DNA from: Streptomyces sp. FH025
Lineage (GTDB): Bacteria > Actinomycetota > Actinomycetes > Streptomycetales > Streptomycetaceae
Direction of reading: 5' to 3'
Length of the DNA: 34,687 bases
Assembly (NCBI RefSeq): GCF_017427025.1
Contig: NZ_JAFLNG010000007.1
Coordinates: 1-34,687 of the forward strand
The notes beneath the pieces are model-generated. The model searched no databases, was not told the origin of the DNA, and saw only the letters and a program-made list of their open reading frames with translations. Shown in pieces: positions 15,431-22,600 of the stretch; within the stretch, counting starts at the first letter, position 1; every line of letters starts with the position of its first letter. Both the position numbers and the translations under genes were made by a program.

Positions 15431-15946
15431 ATGGATACGCACACGATCGACACTGCGGACACCCCTCCGTCGCAGTCCGAGGAGGAGACTCCCTGGCTGA
15501 CCGCCAGGGAGCAGCGGATGTGGCGCGCCCATCTGGAGGTCGCCAAGCTGCTGGACTACCAGCTCAGCCGCGAGCTCCAACCCCACAACCTGGCGATCAA
15601 CGACTACGAGATCCTGGTCGTCCTCTCCGAGGCCCCCGAGCACCGGATGCGGATGACCGACCTCGCCACAGCCACGCTCCAGTCGAAGAGCCGCCTCTCG
15701 CACCAGATCACCCGCATGGAGAACGCGGGCCTGGTGCTGCGCCAGGAGTGCCCCGGCGACCGCCGCGGCCTCTACGCCCACCTCACCGACCAGGGCTGGG
15801 AGACCATGCAGCGGGTCGCCCCCGACCACGTGCGCAGCGTCCGCGCCCACTTCATCGACCGCTTCACCCCGGACCAGCTGGACGCCATGTACGAAGCCCT
15901 GGCCCCGATCGCCGAACACCTCCGCGGCCTGCGCGGCCGCGCGTGA
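15431..15946 (+). CDS. MarR-family transcriptional regulator (second)
   Basis: This is a 171-residue protein. Two in-frame starts are possible, GTG 15425 and ATG 15431; I chose ATG because it sits exactly at the expected transcript start of a -10 TACACT box, and no ribosome site serves either. The winged helix comprises LRDYEILVVLSEAP-like NDYEILVVLSEAPEHRMRMT, LATATLQSKSRLSHQITRME (recognition helix), and the wing CPGDRRGLYAHLTDQG. A C-terminal helix (FTPDQLDAMYEALAPIAEHL) serves dimerisation. A palindrome in the promoter suggests autoregulation. It may also control the AIM24 operon just upstream or the divergent neighbours, but no second copy of the palindrome was found there. Confidence 0.87.
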   Translation: MDTHTIDTADTPPSQSEEETPWLTAREQRMWRAHLEVAKLLDYQLSRELQPHNLAINDYEILVVLSEAPEHRMRMTDLATATLQSKSRLSHQITRMENAGLVLRQECPGDRRGLYAHLTDQGWETMQRVAPDHVRSVRAHFIDRFTPDQLDAMYEALAPIAEHLRGLRGRA

Positions 15947-15953
15947 GCACACG

Positions 15954-15997
15954 CCGGAGGGCGGGGCCGCGGCAATGTCCACGACCCCGCCCTCCGG
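15954..15997 (+). terminator. Terminator after second MarR gene
   Basis: CCGGAGGGCGGGG pairs perfectly with CCCCGCCCTCCGG around an 18-base loop, starting 7 bases after the stop. The outer CACAC/GTGTG bases extend the stem past a small bulge. Confidence 0.75.
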
Positions 15998-16026
15998 TGT
16001 GACCGAACCGCGGGCTTCCCGTCCTT

Positions 16027-16061
16027 CGCGCGGGAAGTCGGCGGGACCGACTTCCTGCGCG
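16027..16061 (-). terminator. Terminator after meaB
   Basis: CGCGCGGGAAGTCG pairs with CGACTTCCTGCGCG (14 bp, one imperfect pair) around a 7-base loop. It lies between the convergent MarR and meaB genes, about 60 bases past the meaB stop. Confidence 0.6.
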
Positions 16062-16121
16062 AGGGGACCGGACGGCGCTACCGGCCGGGCGGGTTCTGAG
16101 GGCCCGTCGCCGTACGGGAGG

Positions 16122-17078
16122 TCAGTTGCTCGTCAGCCCGGCGACCAGCTCGTCGGCCGCGCCGTACGGATCCAGTTCGCCGGCGACGACGCGTTCGGCC
16201 AGGCCCGCCAGGTGGCGGTCGCCGGACAGGTCGCCGATCCGGGCGCGCAGTTCGGCCAGGGCGATCGCCTCGATCTCCTGCGCGGCCCGACGGCGGCGGC
16301 GCGCGGCCAGCTCGCCGTGCTCCTCCAGCCAGGCGCGGTGCTTCTCCAGCGCCTCGACCACCTCGTCCACGCCCTCGCCGCGGGCCGCGACGGTCTTGAC
16401 GATCGGGGGGCGCCAGTCCCCCGGCTCGCGGGCCTCGCCGAGGCCCAGCATGTGGTTGAGCTCCCGGGCGGTGGCGTCGGCGCCGTCCCGGTCGGCCTTG
16501 TTGACCACGAAGACGTCGCCGATCTCCAGGATCCCGGCCTTGGCGGCCTGGATGCCGTCCCCCATCCCGGGGGCGAGCAGCACCACGGCGGTGTCGGCCT
16601 GGGCGGCGATCTCGACCTCGGACTGGCCGACGCCGACGGTCTCGACCAGGATCACGTCGCAGCCGGCCGCGTCCAGCACCCGCAGTGCCTGCGGCGCCGC
16701 CCAGGACAACCCGCCCAGGTGCCCGCGGGTGGCCATCGAGCGGATGAACACCTCGGGGTCGGTGGCGTGGTCCTGCATCCGGACCCGGTCGCCCAGCAGC
16801 GCGCCGCCGGAGAACGGCGAGGACGGATCGACGGCGAGCACCCCGACCCTCTTGCCGAGCCGCCGGTAGGCGGAGACCAGCGCCGAGGTGGAGGTGGACT
16901 TGCCGACCCCGGGCGAGCCGGTCAGACCCACCGTGTAGGCCTGCCCGGTGTGCGGCGCGAGCGCGGCCATCGCCTCCCGCAGCTGCGGGGCGGCGTTCTC
17001 GACCAGCGTGATCAGCCGGGCGACCGCCCGCGGCCGGCCCTCCCGGGCCTGCTCGACCAGCGTGGCGACATCGATCAT
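16122..17078 (-). CDS. meaB: MeaB-type GTPase, chaperone of B12-dependent acyl-CoA mutase
   Basis: This is a 318-residue G3E P-loop GTPase that gates adenosylcobalamin loading and protects the mutase. The start is ATG with AAGGAG 6 bases upstream. GTPase motifs: GSPGVGKS at 54-61, VDPSSPFSGGALLGDRVRM (switch region), ETVGVGQSE, and NKAD for guanine recognition. The C-terminal third is helical with a basic stretch (RRRRR) and serves dimerisation in the family. The length is close to Methylorubrum MeaB. Its client could be IcmA, encoded 10 kb away, or methylmalonyl-CoA mutase elsewhere. It lies downstream of thiolase on the same strand, but a strong hairpin separates the two genes. The family is also called ArgK in old annotation. 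Confidence 0.92.
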   Translation of the reverse strand: MIDVATLVEQAREGRPRAVARLITLVENAAPQLREAMAALAPHTGQAYTVGLTGSPGVGKSTSTSALVSAYRRLGKRVGVLAVDPSSPFSGGALLGDRVRMQDHATDPEVFIRSMATRGHLGGLSWAAPQALRVLDAAGCDVILVETVGVGQSEVEIAAQADTAVVLLAPGMGDGIQAAKAGILEIGDVFVVNKADRDGADATARELNHMLGLGEAREPGDWRPPIVKTVAARGEGVDEVVEALEKHRAWLEEHGELAARRRRRAAQEIEAIALAELRARIGDLSGDRHLAGLAERVVAGELDPYGAADELVAGLTSN

Positions 17079-17124
17079 CAGGATCTCCTTGCGCAGATGC
17101 CGACGGATGGCGGCAGATGCCGAA

Positions 17125-17159
17125 GGGGCTGCGGACCACTTGTGGCGGTCCGCAGCCCC
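17125..17159 (-). terminator. Hairpin between thiolase and meaB
   Basis: GGGGCTGCGGACC pairs perfectly with GGTCCGCAGCCCC around 9 bases. On the minus strand it follows the thiolase stop and precedes meaB by about 46 bases. meaB is therefore probably not fully co-transcribed with thiolase. Confidence 0.7.
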
Positions 17160-17174
17160 GAAGGTCAGAGCAGA

Positions 17175-18368
17175 TCAGGCCTTGGGGACGCGCACGATCA
17201 GCGCGTCGCCCTGCCCGCCGCCGCCGCACAGCGCGGCCGCGCCGACCCCGCCGCCGCGGCGCTGGAGCTCCAGCGCGAGGCTGAGCACCACGCGGGCGCC
17301 GGACATGCCGATCGGGTGGCCGAGCGCGATCGCGCCGCCGTTGACGTTGACGATGTCGGAGGAGACGCCCAGGTCCTTCATCGACTGGTACGCGACCGCC
17401 GCGAAGGCCTCGTTGATCTCGATCAGGTCGAGGTCGGCGACCTCCAGGCCCTCCTTGCCCAGCGCGTGCTTGATCGCGTTGGACGGCTGCGACTGGAGCG
17501 AGTTGTCCGGGCCGGCCACGTTGCCGTGCGCGCCGATCTCGGCGATCCAGCTCAGGCCCAGCTCCTCGGCCTTGGCCTTGCTCATCACGACCACCGCGGC
17601 GGCGCCGTCGGAGATCTGCGAGGAGGTGCCGGCGGTGATCGTGCCGTCCTTGGTGAAGGCCGGGCGCAGCCGGCCCAGGCCCTCCACGGTGGTGTCGGCG
17701 CGGATGCCCTCGTCCTGGCTGAACAGCAGCGGCTCGCCCTTGCGCTGCGGGATGGCGACCGGGACGATCTCGGCGTCGAAGACTCCGTCGGCCTGCGCCT
17801 TGGCGGCCCGCTGGTGGGAGGCGGCGGCGATCTCGTCCTGGACCTCGCGGCCGATGCCCAGGCGGGCGTTGTGCTTCTCGGTGGACTCGCCCATCGGGAT
17901 GTTCTCGTAGGCGTCGGTCAGACCGTCGTGCGCCATCGCGTCGAGCACCTCGACCGCGCCGTACTTGTAGCCCTCGCGGGACTTCGGCAGCAGGTGCGGG
18001 GCGTTCGTCATCGACTCCTGGCCGCCGGCCACCACGATGTCGAACTCGCCGGCCCGGATCAGCTGGTCGGCCAGCGCGATGGCGTCCAGGCCGGAGAGGC
18101 AGACTTTGTTGACGGTCAGCGCCGGGACGTTCATCGGGATGCCGGCCTTGACGGCCGCCTGGCGGGCCGGGATCTGGCCGGCCCCGGCCTGCAGCACCTG
18201 GCCCATGATCACGTACTGGACCTGCTCACCCGTGATCCCGGCCCGCTCCAGCGCGGCCTTGATCGCGAAGCCGCCGAGGTCGGCACCGGAGAAACCCTTG
18301 AGGGAGCCGAGCAGGCGGCCCATCGGGGTCCGCGCACCGGCAACGATCACAGAGGTGGTGTTGGTCAT
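17175..18368 (-). CDS. Acetyl-CoA C-acetyltransferase (thiolase)
   Basis: This is a 397-residue cytoplasmic thiolase that condenses two acetyl-CoA or cleaves acetoacetyl-CoA. The full fold is present. The nucleophile is Cys90 in VNKVCLSG, a variant of the usual VNxxCxSG. The general base is His351 in [10 protein letters not shown], and the second cysteine is Cys381 in [14 protein letters not shown] is also present. The start is ATG followed by [16 protein letters not shown], with a weak AAGGGG 8 bases upstream. Length and motifs match biosynthetic-type thiolases, such as I recall for SCO5399. It may feed the ethylmalonyl-CoA pathway or butyryl-CoA formation, fitting the mutase and epimerase genes nearby. 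It is divergent from the epimerase gene. Confidence 0.93.
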   Translation of the reverse strand: MTNTTSVIVAGARTPMGRLLGSLKGFSGADLGGFAIKAALERAGITGEQVQYVIMGQVLQAGAGQIPARQAAVKAGIPMNVPALTVNKVCLSGLDAIALADQLIRAGEFDIVVAGGQESMTNAPHLLPKSREGYKYGAVEVLDAMAHDGLTDAYENIPMGESTEKHNARLGIGREVQDEIAAASHQRAAKAQADGVFDAEIVPVAIPQRKGEPLLFSQDEGIRADTTVEGLGRLRPAFTKDGTITAGTSSQISDGAAAVVVMSKAKAEELGLSWIAEIGAHGNVAGPDNSLQSQPSNAIKHALGKEGLEVADLDLIEINEAFAAVAYQSMKDLGVSSDIVNVNGGAIALGHPIGMSGARVVLSLALELQRRGGGVGAAALCGGGGQGDALIVRVPKA

Positions 18369-18485
18369 GGGACGGGCCCCTTCGCACGTCGTGGCCAGGT
18401 GAGGATGCGCTCAATGTACTGACCTGTTACCCGCCCGTCACCGGAGCGACGGTGTGATCGAGCGCACTGGCACCATCCAGTCAAC

Positions 18486-18501
18486 ACCGTGTCAACACGG
18501 T
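18486..18501. promoter_or_regulatory. Perfect palindrome ACCGTGTCAACACGGT
   Basis: Seven-base arms (ACCGTGT/ACACGGT) surround CA. The same segment also reads as an 11-bp direct repeat, GTCAACAC twice, at 18480-18501. Its location between divergent acyl-CoA genes suggests an operator for one or both. Confidence 0.5.
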
Positions 18502-18514
18502 CCGGGTGAACCCC

Positions 18515-18569
18515 GCCACGCAGGAGCCACGCAGGAGCCGCGTGTGAGCCGCGTTCGAGCCACATGTGA
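18515..18569. repeat. Five tandem 11-bp repeats upstream of epimerase
   Basis: Units are GCCACGCAGGA twice, then GCCGCGTGTGA, GCCGCGTTCGA and GCCACATGTGA. Each keeps GCC at the start and GA at the end. The period is one helical turn. The stretch is not in a supported reading frame. Confidence 0.55.
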
Positions 18570-18657
18570 GCAGACTCGCACGTACGGCACTGGCATCCTT
18601 CGAGGCCCGTGCGCTGCACTGGGTGCCACCTTCTTCCTACCCGCCCCGGAGGTCACC

Positions 18658-19101
18658 GTGCTGACCCGTATCGACCACATCGGCATCGCCTGCCGAGACC
18701 TCGACAAGACGGTCGAGTTCTACCGCGCCACCTACGGCTTCGAGGTGTTCCACAGCGAGGTCAACGAGGAGCAGGGCGTCCGCGAGGCCATGCTCCGGAT
18801 CAACGGGACGGACGACGGCGGCGCCTCGTACCTCCAGCTGCTGGAGCCCACCCGGCCTGACTCCACCGTCGCCAAGTGGCTGGAGAAGAACGGCGAGGGC
18901 GTGCACCACATCGCCTTCGGCACCGCCGACGTGGACGGCGACTCCGAGGCCATCCGGGACAAGGGCGTCCGGGTCCTCTACGAGCAGCCGCGGATCGGCT
19001 CGATGGGTTCGCGGATCACCTTCCTGCACCCCAAGGACTGCGGCGGCGTGCTGACCGAGCTGGTCACCTCCGCCGAACCGGGCGCCCACGAGGAGCACTG
19101 A
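18658..19101 (+). CDS. mce: Methylmalonyl-CoA epimerase
   Basis: This is a 147-residue protein that interconverts the (2R) and (2S) forms of methylmalonyl-CoA, linking propionate and B12-mutase metabolism. The start is GTG (MLTRIDHIGIA) with GGAGG 5 bases upstream; the longer frame is rejected. It is a two-module VOC/glyoxalase fold. Metal ligands by family position are His7 (IDHIGIA), Gln60 (YLQLLEP), His84 (HHIAFG) and Glu134 (LTELV), all present. The length is normal for the family. It is divergent from thiolase and followed by scy. This gene order matches SCO5397-SCO5400 as I recall it. The product would serve methylmalonyl-CoA mutase, which is not in the window. Confidence 0.92.
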   Translation: MLTRIDHIGIACRDLDKTVEFYRATYGFEVFHSEVNEEQGVREAMLRINGTDDGGASYLQLLEPTRPDSTVAKWLEKNGEGVHHIAFGTADVDGDSEAIRDKGVRVLYEQPRIGSMGSRITFLHPKDCGGVLTELVTSAEPGAHEEH

Positions 19102-19260
19102 GGAGGAGCACTGAGGGAGCACCGAGAGGGGCACCGAGGCCGCCGGAGGTGCCGCCCGCCCCGGGAGGCACCCCCCGCACAGGCCCTAGCGACCCGTCAG
19201 TAACCTGGTCCGGAAGCCGGAAAACCCCCACGCGGCCATTCCCCCGCAGTGCGCTCCCAC

Positions 19261-19266
19261 TACAAT
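19261..19266 (+). promoter_or_regulatory. -10 box TACAAT upstream of scy
   Basis: TACAAT matches the -10 consensus well and is rare in such GC-rich sequence. It is followed by exactly six bases and GTG. It could drive scy with a leader of about 360 bases and a leaderless small ORF inside it. No good -35 is visible. Confidence 0.5.
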
Positions 19267-19272
19267 GCCCAG

Positions 19273-19398
19273 GTGCGCGAAGACTCCGGGGGACGGAGGC
19301 GACGGGCACGGCCGATGACAGGCCTGTCCGCCCTCCGGTGGTCGGCCCGTCGCAGGGGAGTCCAGTACGCGGGCACGGCTGAACAGTCGCAACACTGA
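19273..19398 (+). CDS. Possible small leaderless ORF upstream of scy (41 aa)
   Basis: The GTG at 19273 sits six bases after TACAAT, and the frame runs to TGA at 19396-19398. The peptide begins VREDSGGRRRRARPMTG and is very basic. It is not recognised as a known family. If translated it may act as a regulatory upstream ORF in the scy leader, or encode a small DNA- or RNA-binding peptide. The only evidence is the placement relative to the -10 box and an intact frame, so this is speculative. Confidence 0.3.
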   Translation: MREDSGGRRRRARPMTGLSALRWSARRRGVQYAGTAEQSQH

Positions 19399-19631
19399 TC
19401 TGTCACCATTCTCCACAGGCAAGAGTTCGCCCAGGAGTCCACCCGGACGGGGGAACGCGGCACCCCCGCGCTCCCGCGACCAGGACTCCGACGACCGCGG
19501 CGGGCGGCCCCGGCTTGGCGGGGGGCGTCCAGTGACTGCGGATGCAAGGACCAGTCGGACCGGCACCCGGGACACGGGAGCCCGGAACGGCCGGGTCGAG
19601 GACGCGACCAGGAGATGGATGGGACCGCGGA

Positions 19632-22600
19632 GTGCGGGGCAACGACCGCTACGAGGTTGACGATCACCTCTCCCAGTTCGAGGCCGAGATGGGTCGGACT
19701 CGGAAGGAGCGGGACAAGGCAGTCGAGCATGCCGAGGATCTCGCCTACCAGGTGGAGGTGCTCCGGGCGAAGCTGCACGAGTCCCGCCGCATGCTCGCCC
19801 AGCCGCGCGCCTTCGACGCCGTCTCCGGCCAGGCCGAGCAGATGCTCCGCACCGCCGAGATGCAGGCCCAGCAGCTGCGCGCCGACGCCGAGCGCCAGCT
19901 GCGCGAATCCCAGGCCGCCACCCAGCGGATCATGGCCGAGGCCGCCGAGCGCACCGCCCGCCTGGAGGCCGAGCTCACCGCCCGCCGCCGCCAGCTGGAG
20001 GAGGAGCTCGCCGAGCTGCGCCGCTCCGCCGAGCAGCACGTCAACGGCTGGGCCGAGCAGACCCGGGCCGGCTCCGAGCAGGAGGCCCAGCGCCTGCTCC
20101 AGGACGCCCGCGCCGAGGCCGAGCGGATGGTCGCCGCGGCCCGCGCCGAGGCCACCGCCCTCTCCGACCAGGCCCGCGCCCAGACCGCCGCCGACGTGGA
20201 CGCCGCCCGCGGCGAGGCCCAGGCCGCCGCCGAGGCCGCCCTGCAGCGGGCCCACAGCGACGCCGAGCGCATGCTGCGCGCCGCCTCCGAGCAGGCCCAG
20301 CAGGCCGGTGCCCAGGCGGCCGCCGACGTCGACGCCGCCCGCGGCCAGGCCCAGCAGGAGCTGGCCGCCGCCCATGTCGCCGCCGAACAGCAGCTGGCCG
20401 TCGCCCACGCCGAGATCGGCCGGCTCAAGGAGCAGGCCGCCGCCGAGCAGTCCCGCGCCGAGCAGCAGCTCGCCGCCGCGAAGGCCGAGATAGAGCGGCT
20501 GCGCGCCGAGGCGATCGCCGAGGCCGAGCGGACCCGCCGGGAGGCCGCCGAGCTGCGCGCCCAGGCCGAGCAGGCCGCCGAGCAGCTCCAGGCCGACGCC
20601 GAGGCCGCCGCCGAACGCAAGGTCGCCGACGGCGAGGCCGCCAACGAGCAGCGCTCGCAGACCGCCCGGGCCGAGGTGGCCCGTATGGTCGCCCAGGCCA
20701 CCACCGACGCCGAGGCGATCCGCGCCGAGGCACAGGCCCTGCGCACCGAGGCCACCACCAAGCAGGCCGAGGCGGACGCTGCCAAGGCCGCCGCGGCCGA
20801 GGAGAGCGAGCGGCTGCGGGCCACCGCCGAGTCGGTCGCCGCCGAGCTGAAGGCCGAGGCCGAGGCCGCGATCGCCGAGCTGCGCGCCCAGGCCGACCGG
20901 GACATCGCCGAACTGCGGGCCCAGGCCCAGGCCGAGGCCCAGCGACTGCGCAGCGAGGCCGAGGAGGAGGGCCGGGCGGCCGGCGCCAAGGACGCCACCG
21001 TCCACCTCGCCAAGGCGGCCAAGACCGCCGAGGAGGTGCTCGGCCGGGCCAACCAGGACGCCGAGACCGCCCGCAGCGAGGCCTCCGCCGAGGCCGAGCG
21101 GATCCGCGCCGAGGCCACCGCCGAGGCGCAGCGGCTGCGCGAGCAGGCCCAGGCCGCCGTCGAGCAGGCCCAGAACGCCGCGTTGGACGACGCCGCCGCG
21201 ATCCGCGAGCGGATCGAGCAGATGCAGGACGAGGCGGCCCGGCTGCGGGCCGAGGCCGAGGAGCTGCGCGCCCAGGCCGCGGCCGAGGCCGACCGGGTGC
21301 GCGGCGAGGCCCGCCGCCAGGCCGTGCTGCAGATCGAGGAGTCGGCGAAGAACGCCGAGGAGCTGCTCACCAAGGCCAAGGCCGACGCGGACGAGCTGCG
21401 CGCGGGCGCCGCCGGGGAGATCGAGCGGCTGCGCGAGCAGGCCCAGGAACAGGCCGCCGAGACCCAGGGACGGGCCGAGCAGACCCTGGCCCGGGCCCGC
21501 GCCGAGGCCGAGAAGATCACCACCACCGCCGAGCAGCAGGGCCAGGACGCCCTCGCCGCCGCCAAGGCCGCGGCCGCCGAGAACCGCGCCGCCGCCGAGC
21601 GCGAGACCGCCGAACTCCGGCGCGACGCAACCGAGTTCGACCAGCGGGTGCGCACCGAGGCGAGCGCCGCCGCCGAGGCGCTGACCGCCGAGGCCCAGGC
21701 CGAGGCGAACGCCGTCCGGGACGCCGCGGTGGCCGACGCCGAGCGGGTGCGCACCGAGGCCGACGCCGAGGCCGCCCGCACCCGGGCCGAGTCCGAGGCC
21801 TCCGCCAACGCGCTGCGCGAGGAGAGCCGGCGTGAGCGCGAGGAGGCCGCCGCCGGACTCCAGCACGAGCGCGAGGAGACCGCCGAACAGCTGGCCGCCG
21901 CCCGGACCGCCCGCGAGCAGGCCGAGCAGGCCGCCGCCGAGCTGGCCGAGCGCACCGCCACCGAGGCCGCCGAGGTCCGCGAAGCGGCCGAACGGCACAG
22001 CACCGAGGTCCGCGAGGCCGCCGAGCAGCACAGCACCGAGGTCCGCGAGGCCGCCGACCGGTACGCCGCCGAACTGCGCGAGACGGCCGACCGCGAAACC
22101 ACCGAGCTGCGCGCCCTCACCCAGCAGGAGACCGAGCAGCACCGCGAGAACGCCGAGGCCTACGCCGACCGCGTCCGCGCCGAAGCCGAACAGCACGCCG
22201 CCGAGCTGGCCGAGCGCACCGCCACCGAGGCCGCCGAGGTCCGCGAAGCGGCCGAACGGCACAGCACCGAGGTCCGCGAGGCCGCCGAGCAGCACAGCAC
22301 CGAGGTCCGCGAAGCGGCCGACCGGTACGCCGCCGAACTGCGCGAGACGGCCGACCGCGAAACCACCGAGCTGCGCGCCCTCACCCAGCAGGAGACCGAA
22401 CAGCACCGCGAGAACGCCGAGGCCTACGCCGACCGCGTCCGCGCCGAAGCCGAACAGCACGCCACCGAGCAGCGCGCCGAGGTCGAGCGGTACGCCGACG
22501 AGCGCCGCGCCGAGGCCGACGAGTCGCTGGAGAAGGCCAGGATCGCCGCCGAGCAGCGTCGCACCGAGGCCGCCCAGGACGCCAAGGCCACCCGCGAGAA

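Larger units (their letters stand above)
18369..18657. other. Divergent promoter region, thiolase / epimerase
   Basis: This is 289 bases without a gene. It contains a perfect 16-bp palindrome (18486-18501), carrying TTGACA on the minus strand, and five 11-bp repeats (18515-18569). A possible thiolase -10 is TACATT near 18413-18418 on the minus strand. Confidence 0.55.
19102..19631. other. Upstream region of scy
   Basis: This is 530 bases. It opens with a short repeat-rich tail after the epimerase (GAGGAGCACTGA-like units near 19092-19135). It also contains a -10-like TACAAT (19261-19266) with a small ORF 6 bases later, and an AGGAG site at 19610-19614. The scy promoter itself is not certain. 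Confidence 0.5.

Noticed and set aside
13727-15982. Open frame of 751 codons antisense to the AIM24 operon and MarR gene
   Set aside because: It spans three well-supported plus-strand genes, and its content is Val/Gly/His-rich shadow sequence.
18515-18569. CRISPR-like array
   Set aside because: Units are 11 bp with no spacers and no cas genes nearby; it is a simple tandem repeat.
19542-19631. N-terminal extension of Scy from ATG 19542
   Set aside because: It adds 30 Gly/Pro/Arg residues unlike known Scy starts. GTG 19632 matches the recalled N-terminus.
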